Numbered from the stretch's first letter, positions 15,561 to 24,889 are shown. The stretch is DNA of 64,000 nucleotides from Nostoc sp. XA010 (GCF_020829625.1 NZ_JAIVFX010000020.1:1-64000); one strand, 5' to 3'. Notes: generated from the sequence alone by a model not told the origin. Numbers and translations: made by a program.

Positions 15561-17551
15561 GAAGAATACAAAGAATTACTGTCTATCAAATTTTGCCATC
15601 TTGTTATAAAAATATTTCTATCCTGAAGATTCTCCTTTGCAGATCTTGTACGTCCTTCTTTATGAATCCAAGTACTATCTGCATAATAGTAGGAATATAA
15701 ACCATATTTATCTCGAAGTTTAAAACAATAGTCGATGTCCTGACATTCTTCTTGGTAAACTGAATCTAAGCCGCCCAAATCTAAAAATAATTGTCTATTT
15801 GTAAATAAACAAGCTCCTGTAACTGCTGGCACAATTTGTGAATGAACAACTTTTTTATCGGCGCTTTTGCAGTTTTTATTAATATGTTCAGGAATATATT
15901 TATAAGGTTCATGTTTACATATAAATACCCCTGCGTGCTGTATACGGAAATTAGGATATAGTAACTTACAACCAATAGCACCTATTTGATTTTGATTAGT
16001 CTCGAAAATCCTAATTATTTCTTGAATAGATGGCAATATCGCTTCTGTATCATTATTTAACAATAAAATATAGCGACCACTAGCCTGAGATGCTAAGTAG
16101 TTATTGCCTTCGCTAAAATTATATTTCCCTAAATAAAATACTGGGTCTTCTATTGATTTATAATAAACTTCTGTGTCTGATAATTCTGAGCCAGTATCAC
16201 CTATAATAATTTCATAATTGATATGTTGTATAGTTTGCTTAATAGATTCTAAGCATGGTTTTAGCAAATTAACTTTGTCCTTAGAAAGGATTAATATAGA
16301 CAAGTCTATTTTTTCTAAATTACTAAAATATAAGCTGTAGTTACTGGCTTTTAATTGTAGTTTTTTGATTCGAGGTAATGTCGTTTTATTAATGAGAGGC
16401 AAAACAAAGCTTTTAGAGTTATCACCGAGAATTGTGCTTAAATGTTTAAGACGAGTTTCATAAAGAATAGAGTTAAGTTTTTGGGCATTTTCTTTCCATG
16501 AATACAAAGTTTTAGGAGGTTTATATTGGTCTGCTCGCTGTAGTTCATCTATTATTACTTGTGATAATTCAATAATATTTGACGCTACTTTTGCACCAGT
16601 TTCTTTGTGTGCCCCCAAGTCTAATGCAAATGACATACGGCCGACAGCTATAGCTTCAACAAGCGGTAAATTATACCCTTCCCATCTAGACAAAGATACA
16701 CAAGCACTAGAATCTAAGTAAGCAGAAATTAATTGTTCATTAGATGGGTTTTCAATGCAAATAAGACCTTGATCTTTAAAGTGTTTTACATCTTTGTAAG
16801 TATCTGATTTACCAATAAGAACAATTGGCATATTTGTCAAACGCGAAAGTTCTTGTAAATCATTAGTTCCCTTATATCTGCTATAAATTTCTCCTAAGCG
16901 AGATACGCAAAGTAAAAAAGGTTTGTCTAAGCAATTTGGTGAGTAACCTCGTGAAGATGCCAAGTTTGCCAGCTTACCTTTTAGCTTTTCATATTGAGGA
17001 TGTTCAATAATTAAATGATCTGAACCACAATAAACTACATCAGCTTTTGTTAATCCCATATCTTCTTTAACAAAATTGCTGATAGCTATAGCCTTGTGAT
17101 AGAGATGATGATGTAACCTTCTAAATTCCTTTTGGGTTTTTCTCTGTTCTATTTGTTCGGGAAACAATTCTGGAGGAGGTTCACCATAGTCCCAAGCAAT
17201 TTTAGTAACGTAAGAGTTCATCTTGAATACTAATTCAAAAAAAGGATCGGTATGAGCAATAGCTACATCACAGACTATTTCAGAAACAGTAGAATTCAAT
17301 CTAAAAGTAGATAAGGTTATTACCTCTATGTTTCCTACCTGAGAAAATGAAGAGGTGAAAAATCCATCATTAACTAAAGTGTAAATCTTAACCTTGTGTC
17401 CCCAAGCTGCCAAATACTTAGCTTGTGTAGCTACTACTAAATCTACACCGTATCCTTTCTTGAGCCTTGCACAGAAAAAAGCTACATTTAGAGAGTTTTG
17501 AGATGAAACTATAGACCTTAATCTCAAAAATTTTTCATGATTAAAAATCAT
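15557..17551 (-). CDS. Two-domain glycosyltransferase (GT4 fused to GT2)
   Basis: A 664-residue protein carrying two transferase modules. Residues about 25-365 are GT-B/GT4: RLKKGYGVDLVVATQAKYL near the start, PFLLCVSRLGEIYSRYKGTN, and the donor-site block SRWEGYNLPLVEAIAVGR. Residues about 415-660 are GT-A/GT2: DLSILILSKDKVNLL, SEGNNYLASQASGRYILLLN with NND as the DXD-like motif, then QEECQDIDYCFKL. Such fusions can add two successive sugars. The start is ATG 17551, preceded by GAGG at a good distance, rather than TTG 17563. Confidence 0.9.
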   Translation of the reverse strand: MIFNHEKFLRLRSIVSSQNSLNVAFFCARLKKGYGVDLVVATQAKYLAAWGHKVKIYTLVNDGFFTSSFSQVGNIEVITLSTFRLNSTVSEIVCDVAIAHTDPFFELVFKMNSYVTKIAWDYGEPPPELFPEQIEQRKTQKEFRRLHHHLYHKAIAISNFVKEDMGLTKADVVYCGSDHLIIEHPQYEKLKGKLANLASSRGYSPNCLDKPFLLCVSRLGEIYSRYKGTNDLQELSRLTNMPIVLIGKSDTYKDVKHFKDQGLICIENPSNEQLISAYLDSSACVSLSRWEGYNLPLVEAIAVGRMSFALDLGAHKETGAKVASNIIELSQVIIDELQRADQYKPPKTLYSWKENAQKLNSILYETRLKHLSTILGDNSKSFVLPLINKTTLPRIKKLQLKASNYSLYFSNLEKIDLSILILSKDKVNLLKPCLESIKQTIQHINYEIIIGDTGSELSDTEVYYKSIEDPVFYLGKYNFSEGNNYLASQASGRYILLLNNDTEAILPSIQEIIRIFETNQNQIGAIGCKLLYPNFRIQHAGVFICKHEPYKYIPEHINKNCKSADKKVVHSQIVPAVTGACLFTNRQLFLDLGGLDSVYQEECQDIDYCFKLRDKYGLYSYYYADSTWIHKEGRTRSAKENLQDRNIFITRWQNLIDSNSLYSS

Positions 17552-18015
17552 ATCGATCCTCAATTTGATAGATGCACATAACCGATATTCTTCACCGTAT
17601 CTGTGCTTATTTTAAGTTTGAGATAACAAAAAAGATTGCTTTAAATAATATTGAGACTTAAATTAAATATCCCAACTAATCATTATAAGGAATGCAAAAC
17701 AGTATATTTTATATATTGCGATTGCGCTATTAATTCGCTTATTTTATTTATATAGCACGTGTATACTATATAGAAATCGCATTTTATATAAATTTACCAG
17801 TTAAGGGCGCAGAATGTACGATAAAATTCTTTATTTTTCATCTATTGTATTGGTTTATCACAGTTTTATACACCAGTCAATAAGTCTATAAGGATTTAAA
17901 ATTGCAAACACCCTGTATTTCGCTAGCAAAATTTATTAATCTTCATTGTAAGAATAGAGTATATTTTACCTGAATATGCGCTCGCAACATTTATGCACGT
18001 ATTTTTGTCATCAAA
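17552..18015. other. AT-rich intergenic region inside the polysaccharide locus
   Basis: This 464-base gap is the largest in the locus. It has no open frame of note and is strongly AT-rich (TATATA runs near 17710-17790). An internal promoter for the downstream GT genes (15557 and below) could sit here, but no consensus box stands out above the background. Confidence 0.5.
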
Positions 18016-19521
18016 CTACAACAGCTTTTTTTGCTCTTCCACTTCTAAACCAAAGGCTGATTTTATTTGAAACCATACTTTCCGTAATTGCCAAAACTTA
18101 CTACTCTCCATTGCTGTAATCCTAGTTTTAAGCTGTTCCAATTCAAGTTGATTATAATGCAGCTCTGACTGGCAAGATTTTAGTTCTATTTCCGTCTGTT
18201 GCAACTGAGATTGTAACTGTTCTAATTTCATTTGAGTTTGTTGGAATTGCGATTGCGAACGCTCTAGTTCTATCTCAGTGCGTTGGAATTGAGAATATGA
18301 GCACTTTAACTCTGTTTGAGTTTGTTGGAATTGCGATTGCGAACGCTCTAGTTCTATCTCAGTGCGTTGGAATTGAGAATATGAGCGCTCTAACTCTGTT
18401 TGAGTTTGTTGGAATTGCGATTGCGAACGCTCTAGTTCTATCTCAGTGCGTTGGAACTGCAATTGCGAACGCTCTAATTCTGCTTTAGCTTGTTCAAGCT
18501 CAAAATACAAATTTTCTTTACTAATAATACCATATACATCATATTGACCTGTAATTGCTATTAAATTACCAAAGTCAAAAGCATATTTTTTGAGAATTTT
18601 TTCCAATATGTTATTTTTACTATCAAGTAACTCATAAAGCTTATCTATTCCAAAACTCTGGTATGCAGGTAGACTAACTTGAACTGCTAGCAGAGCAAGT
18701 TGCAGGTAAATTGATTCTTCACCATCCTGATTGTGATTTACATCAAATCCCGCTTCAGGAAATATTTTATAAAAGTTATTCCGTACTTCTGGCAAGCAAT
18801 AATTCTTTAAAATTTGCTTACACTCTATCTGATGACGAATTCTGGTTTCTGGTCTATTACCACTAGCATTAGCCTCATTTTTACGAATACGAAATTTAAT
18901 TAATTCCTCTGGAATTATATGAATCTCATACTTCATGCAAAGCCTGATCCAGAAGTCAAAATCAGGTAACTGAGCAAATCTCTCATCATACTGTCCTAAA
19001 TCATTGTAACATTTTTTACGAATCAATGCGCTAGGATGACATAAGCAATTACCTTTAAAGAAAAAATGATTTAACCATTCAAAACGATTGCGGTTTGGCT
19101 GGATAAAAATTTGCTTATAAAAGTGATTTTCTTGATTAAAATCATTTCCATCATCATCAATAATATGAGCATAACTAAAAACAGCACCCACATCATGATT
19201 TTCTTCCAAATAAGTAACTTGCTTTGCCAATTTGTCGGGAGCAAAAATATCATCAGAGCTTAACATTGCAATTAATTCGCCTTTTGCTTCTTTGATGCAA
19301 TTGTTAGCAGCAATAGCAGCGCCCCGATTTTTAGGAAAGCAAAAAACTCTAATTCTAGGATCATTAAATCCTTTAATAATTTTTATAGTATTATCAGAAG
19401 AATAATCATCTGTAATTACTATTTCAAAGTCTTGATAGCTTTGATTTAATACACTTTGTATGGTTTCTGATATGTATTTTTCATGGTTGTAAGATGGAAT
19501 AATTACTGACACTTTTGGCAC
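18016..19521 (-). CDS. GT2-family glycosyltransferase with long C-terminal coiled coil
   Basis: A 501-residue protein. Residues 1-240 are a GT2 domain (VSVIIPSYNHEKYISETIQ, ITDDYSSDNT, LSSDDIFAPDKL with the acidic motif, LPDFDFWIRL). Residues about 335-475 are a heptad coiled coil made of near-identical 28-residue units. The end, ITAMESSKFWQLRKVWFQIK, is a tail I recognise as recurring on cyanobacterial glycosyltransferases and methyltransferases of polysaccharide loci. The coil may set chain length or scaffold other transferases, as coiled-coil rulers do in ABC-exported O-antigens (WbdD); this is inference. The start is GTG 19521, three bases after the aminotransferase stop. Confidence 0.88.
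   Translation of the reverse strand: MPKVSVIIPSYNHEKYISETIQSVLNQSYQDFEIVITDDYSSDNTIKIIKGFNDPRIRVFCFPKNRGAAIAANNCIKEAKGELIAMLSSDDIFAPDKLAKQVTYLEENHDVGAVFSYAHIIDDDGNDFNQENHFYKQIFIQPNRNRFEWLNHFFFKGNCLCHPSALIRKKCYNDLGQYDERFAQLPDFDFWIRLCMKYEIHIIPEELIKFRIRKNEANASGNRPETRIRHQIECKQILKNYCLPEVRNNFYKIFPEAGFDVNHNQDGEESIYLQLALLAVQVSLPAYQSFGIDKLYELLDSKNNILEKILKKYAFDFGNLIAITGQYDVYGIISKENLYFELEQAKAELERSQLQFQRTEIELERSQSQFQQTQTELERSYSQFQRTEIELERSQSQFQQTQTELKCSYSQFQRTEIELERSQSQFQQTQMKLEQLQSQLQQTEIELKSCQSELHYNQLELEQLKTRITAMESSKFWQLRKVWFQIKSAFGLEVEEQKKLL
18241..18492 (-). repeat. 84-bp tandem repeat encoding the coiled coil
   Basis: Three successive 84-bp units start at 18241, 18325 and 18409. The first two are nearly identical and the third diverges at its end. 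Each encodes 28 residues of the type ELERSQSQFQQTQT plus ELERSYSQFQRTEI, i.e. four heptads. Flanking coil sequence is a degenerate continuation. Such exact repeats are prone to expansion and contraction by slipped-strand pairing, always in frame. Confidence 0.92.
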
Positions 19522-19524
19522 AGA

Positions 19525-20655
19525 TTAATAGCCTCTAATTTCAATCATTATTTTACAAATTTTTTCAACATCATCATCGCTTAAGCTACCATATAAAGGT
19601 AATGATAAAACCTGTTTAGCTACTTGATTGGCAACTGGCAGGTTAACGCTACTCGACGATGGCAGGTACTTGTAGCATGGGTATTCGCTACAAAGTGGAT
19701 AAAAGTATTTGCGAGTAAAGACATTATATTGCTTTAATTGATTATGTAAATGGTCTCTATCGCACCCAAAAAGTTCCTGGTCAATCCTAATTACAAAATA
19801 CTGGTAGCTGCTGGTAACACCCGGAATTTCTGTCAAAACAGTAATACCCGGTACGTTTTGCAGACATTTGCGATATGTCTCGACTAGTAGCTTGCGCTGC
19901 TGTCTCTCCTCTTCTATATATTCCAATACAATTAAACCTAGAGCAGCCTGAATTTCGTTCATTTTACCGTTAATACCCGGCATGACTACTTCTTCAGCAT
20001 TTTTGATGCCAAAGTTTTTTAACAATTCTACTCTTGCTTTCAAGTTATTATCTTTAAATAATAGAGCGCCTCCTTCAGCTGTATGAAATAGCTTTGTAGC
20101 ATGAAAGCTCATCATCGACAAGTCGCCAAAATTACCTATACCTACACCGTCAATTTCTACTCCAAACGCGTGTGCAGCATCGTATACGACTTTTAAGCCA
20201 TATTTATCAGCTATTTCCTGGATTTTGACCACATCACAGGGAGTACCATAGACATGAACTCCTAGAATTGCTGTTGTTTGGGGGGTAATCATTGACTCAA
20301 TCTTATTGGCATCAATATTCATCGTTTCTGGATCAATATCACAGAATATCGGCCTAATATTGTTCCAAGTCAAAACGTGGGGAGTCGCAGGGAAAGTAAA
20401 AGGAGTAGTGATGACTTCTCCAGAAAGACGTAGGCTTCGACACCCAACTACAAGTGCAATTGTGCCATTATTAAATAATGATAAATGAGGAATTTTTAGA
20501 ACTTGTTCTAGTTTTTCCTCAAGCTCTAAATGTTGTTTTCCATTATTTGTCAGCCATTGACTTTGCCAAATTTCTTGAAGCTTTTGATTAAACTTATTTA
20601 AATCTGGTAGTAGGGGACGAGTAACATATATAGGCTCTTGAAAAGGAGATATCAT
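19525..20655 (-). CDS. DegT/DnrJ/EryC1-family nucleotide-sugar aminotransferase (VioA-like)
   Basis: A 376-residue PLP-dependent transaminase acting on a keto-sugar nucleotide. The PLP lysine is K188 in SFHATKLFHTAEGG, D159 lies in VVYDAAHAFG, and TNNGKQ and FNNGTIAL mark the N-terminal cofactor site. The IPHLSLFNNGTIAL and FHATKLFHT forms resemble VioA, which makes dTDP-4-amino-4,6-dideoxyglucose, more than ArnB or PseC. Its start overlaps the stop of the N-formyltransferase gene as ATGA, so the two proteins probably work on the same sugar. A 3-amino product (QdtB/FdtB type) is the alternative. Confidence 0.88.
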   Translation of the reverse strand: MISPFQEPIYVTRPLLPDLNKFNQKLQEIWQSQWLTNNGKQHLELEEKLEQVLKIPHLSLFNNGTIALVVGCRSLRLSGEVITTPFTFPATPHVLTWNNIRPIFCDIDPETMNIDANKIESMITPQTTAILGVHVYGTPCDVVKIQEIADKYGLKVVYDAAHAFGVEIDGVGIGNFGDLSMMSFHATKLFHTAEGGALLFKDNNLKARVELLKNFGIKNAEEVVMPGINGKMNEIQAALGLIVLEYIEEERQQRKLLVETYRKCLQNVPGITVLTEIPGVTSSYQYFVIRIDQELFGCDRDHLHNQLKQYNVFTRKYFYPLCSEYPCYKYLPSSSSVNLPVANQVAKQVLSLPLYGSLSDDDVEKICKIMIEIRGY

Positions 20656-21407
20656 TCTTTTACAACTTCTTCTGGTTCTAGTGTTAGCCGGATAAAAATT
20701 TTATTATTTTCGTCATCTATAAAATAAGCATTTTGATAATCACCATGTGTCAAAGCACGCAGTAAATCGATAATTTCTCTGCCAGAATATACTTTTTCTA
20801 GTTTTATTTGTCTAATTTTTTGAAAATCTTTTTTTTTATTTATATTTCCTTCTTCTTGAAGAGTGTAAGTGTGATAATCATTGTAAAGTATTTTCTCTAT
20901 TGTTTCAGAGAAGATATCTAGCTCAGTATCTAATATCCGCTTATAAACAGTATCTGAAGTATCATAAGAAAATATTTCTACCTGGCGCTGAATAATTATT
21001 GAGCCGTGGTCTATTTTTTGATCCATTTCATGGATAGTCGCACCAGTTGGGAATTTATTAATAATACTAAATACATGAGGATACCAACCTCTATTATATG
21101 GATTAAAGCCTGGATGTATGTTTATACATTTGACTTTAGTAACTAGCTCTGCTGGAAAAATCTGCTTGCAGTGTGCAGATATAATTAAATCAAATTTATC
21201 AACTAAAGTTTTTATATCTTTGTTGACATCTATCTGATTACATTTAAAATCCGAGATGAAAGGTAGTTCAATATCTGTTTGTGGAGAGCAGACATAGCTA
21301 AATTCAGCATATTGATTTAAGTGTTTTTCCTCTAAAATCTCAAAGATTCTTTTTAGTAAATTACTATTATCTCCAATAATTAAATTATTTTTATAAAATA
21401 GGTTCAT
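20652..21407 (-). CDS. dTDP-amino-dideoxyhexose N-formyltransferase (VioF/QdtF-like)
   Basis: A 251-residue member of the 10-formyl-tetrahydrofolate-dependent sugar formyltransferases. The core NIHPGFNPYNRGWYPHVF at about 96-113 contains N96 and H98, and D133 in MDQKIDHGSI completes the N-H-D catalytic triad seen in VioF, QdtF, WlaRD and FdtF. The NPYNRGW(Y/F)P motif separates this group from methionyl-tRNA formyltransferase. The C-terminal 60 residues contain SGREIIDLLRALTHGDYQNA, an added domain of the type seen in this subgroup. A good ribosome site GAGGTG precedes the ATG. It is coupled to the aminotransferase, implying transamination followed by N-formylation. Confidence 0.87.
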   Translation of the reverse strand: MNLFYKNNLIIGDNSNLLKRIFEILEEKHLNQYAEFSYVCSPQTDIELPFISDFKCNQIDVNKDIKTLVDKFDLIISAHCKQIFPAELVTKVKCINIHPGFNPYNRGWYPHVFSIINKFPTGATIHEMDQKIDHGSIIIQRQVEIFSYDTSDTVYKRILDTELDIFSETIEKILYNDYHTYTLQEEGNINKKKDFQKIRQIKLEKVYSGREIIDLLRALTHGDYQNAYFIDDENNKIFIRLTLEPEEVVKE

Positions 21408-21751
21408 TTCACCTCATAGCCTCAATAATTTAAGTTTTCCATCTCTATTTTTTTTGAAAATGTGACTTACTTTTTATTTCTAAATCTAAAAAACTCTCAA
21501 AATAATATTTTTACTTTAATTTTTTACAACTGCTAAAAATATTTTTTATTAGTTGGACAACTGTCTTTTGATAGGTTATTAATTTTATTTTTATATATCC
21601 GTCCATCATGAAAAAACAATTTAGGGTGTTCTCTTCATAAGAAAGTTGTTAATATGACTTAATTGAATTACATAAGTCAGATTTAGATAAATTTAATATA
21701 TAATTTTTTGTCTATTATATATAACTTCAGCATTTGATATTATCTCATGTT
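21408..21751. other. AT-rich intergenic region between wzt and the formyltransferase gene
   Basis: This 344-base gap is extremely AT-rich with poly-T runs (for example 21447-21456 and 21507-21520). No open frame or clear hairpin is visible. A promoter for the amino-sugar genes could lie here. Confidence 0.5.
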
Positions 21752-23062
21752 TTAGTACTTCAATATTTCTAGGCAGTTATCCAAATGAACGCTTCCATAT
21801 AGACGTGCGTCTTTTCTTGGTGCCACACTAAACTGAACAGCTAATGGCACAAAATCGCAAAAATCTACTACAGCAATTTCAAATTGAATAGGAATTGACA
21901 ATACACAGGAAACGTTATAAATACCTTGTATCAAGGTAGCTTTAAACTTCCAATCAATAATATATCTTTCTCCTTGCTTAACAGACTTGAGTGTTTTATC
22001 TTCAATTTCACTATCAGAATACACTATATCAGCACCATTCTTATCTCTAATGTGATAACCAAATACTAGCTCTTCAATATCTTCATAAATTTCAATATGC
22101 ATTCTTAAAATTAAATTTTGTCCATAATCAAGGTTAGATATTTTTTCACCTTCATCATTGATGATTTGCACGTTGATAAAACTTGCTTTACCATTTTGTA
22201 TTCTTTGAAAAGCTGCTCTTTTTAAAAAATCTAAGTTATTAATAAAAGAATGTTTATCACTTTCAACTAATAATTCTGAATCAATTAAATCATTCTTGAG
22301 TTTATCTTGCTTAAGAATAACTTGCTCACTTTCAACCTTCATAGAAAAATACTTTTCTACTACTTGGTTAGCTGAACCATAAGTTATTAGCTCTCCATGA
22401 CTCAATAAAATTGCTTGACGACAAAGACTTTTAACAGCGCCAACATCATGGCTTACAAACAGCACTGTTACGCCAGTATCCATCATCTGCTTCATGCGCG
22501 TCATGCACTTTGCCTGAAAGAACATATCTCCTACAGACAATGCCTCATCCACAATTAGAATATCTGGATCGACATGAATTGCTGAAGCAAAAGCCAGTCG
22601 TACATACATACCACTAGAATAGCTTTTAACCGGCTGTTCGATAAAGTCTCCAATATCAGCAAAAGCTGCAACCTTCTCAAAGCGCTCATCTACATCCTGG
22701 CGAGAAAGGCCCATGATTGCACCATTCATATACACATTTTCTCGCCCAGTGAATTCTGGATTAAAGCCAGCACCCAACTCTAGCAGTGCTGCAACTCTTC
22801 CATTAACTTGTATTTCTCCACTTGTCGGCGTTAAAGTACTACAAATCATCTGTAGAAGCGTAGACTTACCCGCACCGTTGCGCCCGATAATGCCCATAGT
22901 CTGGGCTTTACTCACATCGAAAGAGACATCCCGCAGCGCCCAAAACTCTTGAGCGTAACTTTTTCCCGGCAGTAAAATTTCTTTTAGTCTGTCTACAGGA
23001 CGAGCATAACGTTTAAAGCACTTTGAAACATTTTTCAACGAAATTGCAAGTTCTTCACCCAT
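21752..23062 (-). CDS. wzt: Polysaccharide ABC exporter ATPase with Wzt-type C-terminal domain
   Basis: A 436-residue nucleotide-binding subunit. Walker A GRNGAGKST is at 60-68, the short signature YSSGMYVRLAFA is typical of the Wzt/TagH/KpsT branch, and Walker B ILIVDEALSVGD follows. Residues about 250-436 form an added domain with FINVQIINDEGEKI and VFGYHIRDKNGADI, the beta-sandwich Wzt_C fold that in E. coli O8/O9a binds the modified non-reducing end of the glycan. This predicts export of a chain with a capping residue. I choose ATG 23062 (AGGAG upstream) over TTG 23092. The permease gene is two genes upstream. Confidence 0.92.
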   Translation of the reverse strand: MGEELAISLKNVSKCFKRYARPVDRLKEILLPGKSYAQEFWALRDVSFDVSKAQTMGIIGRNGAGKSTLLQMICSTLTPTSGEIQVNGRVAALLELGAGFNPEFTGRENVYMNGAIMGLSRQDVDERFEKVAAFADIGDFIEQPVKSYSSGMYVRLAFASAIHVDPDILIVDEALSVGDMFFQAKCMTRMKQMMDTGVTVLFVSHDVGAVKSLCRQAILLSHGELITYGSANQVVEKYFSMKVESEQVILKQDKLKNDLIDSELLVESDKHSFINNLDFLKRAAFQRIQNGKASFINVQIINDEGEKISNLDYGQNLILRMHIEIYEDIEELVFGYHIRDKNGADIVYSDSEIEDKTLKSVKQGERYIIDWKFKATLIQGIYNVSCVLSIPIQFEIAVVDFCDFVPLAVQFSVAPRKDARLYGSVHLDNCLEILKY

Positions 23063-23434
23063 GTCTTTGCGCTTTCTCCTCAATACACCCAAACTACTTT
23101 AGGGAAACTTGTCCTAGTGATAGCTGCCATTGTGCCAGAATTTTTGACTAGACAAAAGTCAATGGCATCACATTGACATAGCAAAAAGTACCACTTCCAG
23201 CTTAAAGTATCAAGCAGTATGGTACTAAAATATGAACACCTCTATTGTTTTCTCTAACTATGCTGTTGGCTGTTGTCTGTTTTTTTAGTACATTCAGTCA
23301 GTTGCCGAAATTTTTGCTACTAAGCTAGCTACTTGAATATCGCATTAATGCTAAAAAGTCAAAAGCGATCGCCTTAATCAGCAATTACTTTTGACTATAT
23401 ACATCACAACCCAGAGTAGCCTTGGTGAAAGTAG
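23063..23434. other. Intergenic region between wzt and the repeat/PPC gene
   Basis: The 372 bases separate the repeat/PPC stop from the wzt start. A HIP1 octamer at 23365-23372 marks the end of the 10-kb HIP1-free stretch. No gene is seen. The gap is long enough to hold a separate wzt promoter, but no box is clear. Confidence 0.5.
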
Positions 23435-24889
23435 TTAAGCAGTAGTTGCGTTCAGTGTGTAAACAGTGTTACTACTAAAACCCTGAATGCGGATATAGTA
23501 AGTACCAGGATTTAAGCTAAGGTTTGATATTGAATCTGTGTTAGTGCCACTTTGCATTGATGATCTGATAATACTGCCATTGGAATTAAGTAGAAACAAA
23601 TCTGCATCTGCCGTCGATGGAGATAGTGATGCACTTAACGAAAGATTCTCATCCACAATAAACTTATAGTAGTCATTTGTATCACTACCGCCTACAGTAT
23701 CTCGAAAAACACCGGATGACTGGGGTACATTCAATCCCTCCAGAGGAAGAGCACTACTGAGGGTATTACTAGCGTCTAGAATGGAACTACTAGCTACTAC
23801 TAAATTGTAATCAGAAGATGCGTCATTCACGCCTGGATAGACTTGGATGTAGTATGTACCAGGATTTAAGGCATAGTAAGTAACTCCATCACCAGTATTA
23901 TTAAAACTTGAAGAAGTCAGGAGCGGATTACCATTAGCATCAAGCAGCGACAGGTCTAAGTCTGCATCTAAAAAACCAACTCCTGCACTGATACTGCGAA
24001 CATCAGTTAGGGTAAAACAATAATAATCAATAGTGTCACTACCACCTATAAATCCATTAAAAATAGTACCGTTATCATCCTGATTCCCCAAGTTAAGAGC
24101 AGTATTTAATGAGTTACCCGGATCTGGTGTACCAGACCGTTCATCACTGAACGCCCCATAATTCACCCAGTGCTGGAACAATTGACGATTAGTTGTCAAG
24201 CCTGCGTTTCTTAAATCTGAATAAGTATTGCGGTAATAATTGACATCAAAAGCCGGAGTAAATCTACGTCCTTCATTCAGTCCGAAGGTTTGTAAATGCC
24301 CAAAAGCACGATAGCCATCGCCTCCAAAGGCTTGATTTACATCGCTATTGTTAGACAAATAGTAGTTGATATCAACAAAGGGTGAAAAACTGCGTCCTTC
24401 TCTGACACCAGAAATTACCAGATGCTCCAGTGCTTTAGCGCGATTATCCCCAAAGGCTTGTTTCAAATCGGGATTCACCTGTAAATAATAATCGTTTAAG
24501 TCATAAATAAATGGTGAAAATTCACGTCCCTCATTGACACCTAAGCCTCGCGCATGTTCATAAGCTCGTTCCCGATTACCGCCAAAGGCTTGCTTCACAT
24601 CGGGGTTAACATCTAAATAAAAATTGACATCGAAAAACTGAGAAAATTGGCGTCCTTCTGCTACACCAAATTTTCCTAAATGCTCGTAGGCTTGACGGTT
24701 GTTAAAAGAAGCCAAATCGCTGTTACTGGAGCGATAGAAGTTAAGATCGGCAAAAGCACTAAAAGCCCGTCCTTCATCTATACCAAAGTTTTGAAAGTGT
24801 GAAACCAACTGTGCATCTGTTAAACCTGCTCTAGCTAAGTCAGCGTTAGCAATACGGTAGAAACTGGCATCAAATAAGTTAACAGCCAT
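23435..24889 (-). CDS. Repeat protein with six 39-44-residue units and two PPC domains
   Basis: A 484-residue protein located between the wzm and wzt genes. Residues 6-255 are six units of the same type as in the 3726-4961 protein (FD-x2-FY-x3-N-x-DL ... H-x3-FG-(I/V)-x-EGR-x-F). Residues about 265-362 and 380-484 are two PPC beta domains, each with a GGSDT-x-DYY core and an ending ALNPGTYYIQV or LNPGTYYIRI. There is no Sec signal peptide. Its position suggests a role tied to the exported glycan, for example a surface protein retained by it, but that is inference. Short acidic Asp-rich loops could bind calcium. Confidence 0.82.
   Translation of the reverse strand: MAVNLFDASFYRIANADLARAGLTDAQLVSHFQNFGIDEGRAFSAFADLNFYRSSNSDLASFNNRQAYEHLGKFGVAEGRQFSQFFDVNFYLDVNPDVKQAFGGNRERAYEHARGLGVNEGREFSPFIYDLNDYYLQVNPDLKQAFGDNRAKALEHLVISGVREGRSFSPFVDINYYLSNNSDVNQAFGGDGYRAFGHLQTFGLNEGRRFTPAFDVNYYRNTYSDLRNAGLTTNRQLFQHWVNYGAFSDERSGTPDPGNSLNTALNLGNQDDNGTIFNGFIGGSDTIDYYCFTLTDVRSISAGVGFLDADLDLSLLDANGNPLLTSSSFNNTGDGVTYYALNPGTYYIQVYPGVNDASSDYNLVVASSSILDASNTLSSALPLEGLNVPQSSGVFRDTVGGSDTNDYYKFIVDENLSLSASLSPSTADADLFLLNSNGSIIRSSMQSGTNTDSISNLSLNPGTYYIRIQGFSSNTVYTLNATTA
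24125..24874 (-). repeat. Six in-frame repeat units of 39-44 codons
   Basis: Units are about 41, 39, 42, 44, 42 and 42 codons long. They differ from the paralogue at 3750-4451 mainly by a 3-5-residue insertion after DL/DV (KQAFGGNR). Unit 2 is 39 codons and closest to unit 2 of the paralogue. Confidence 0.82.

Noticed and set aside
18241..18492. Regular 84-bp repeats that could be taken for a CRISPR array
   Set aside because: The units are contiguous without unique spacers, and they are in frame in a glycosyltransferase coiled coil.
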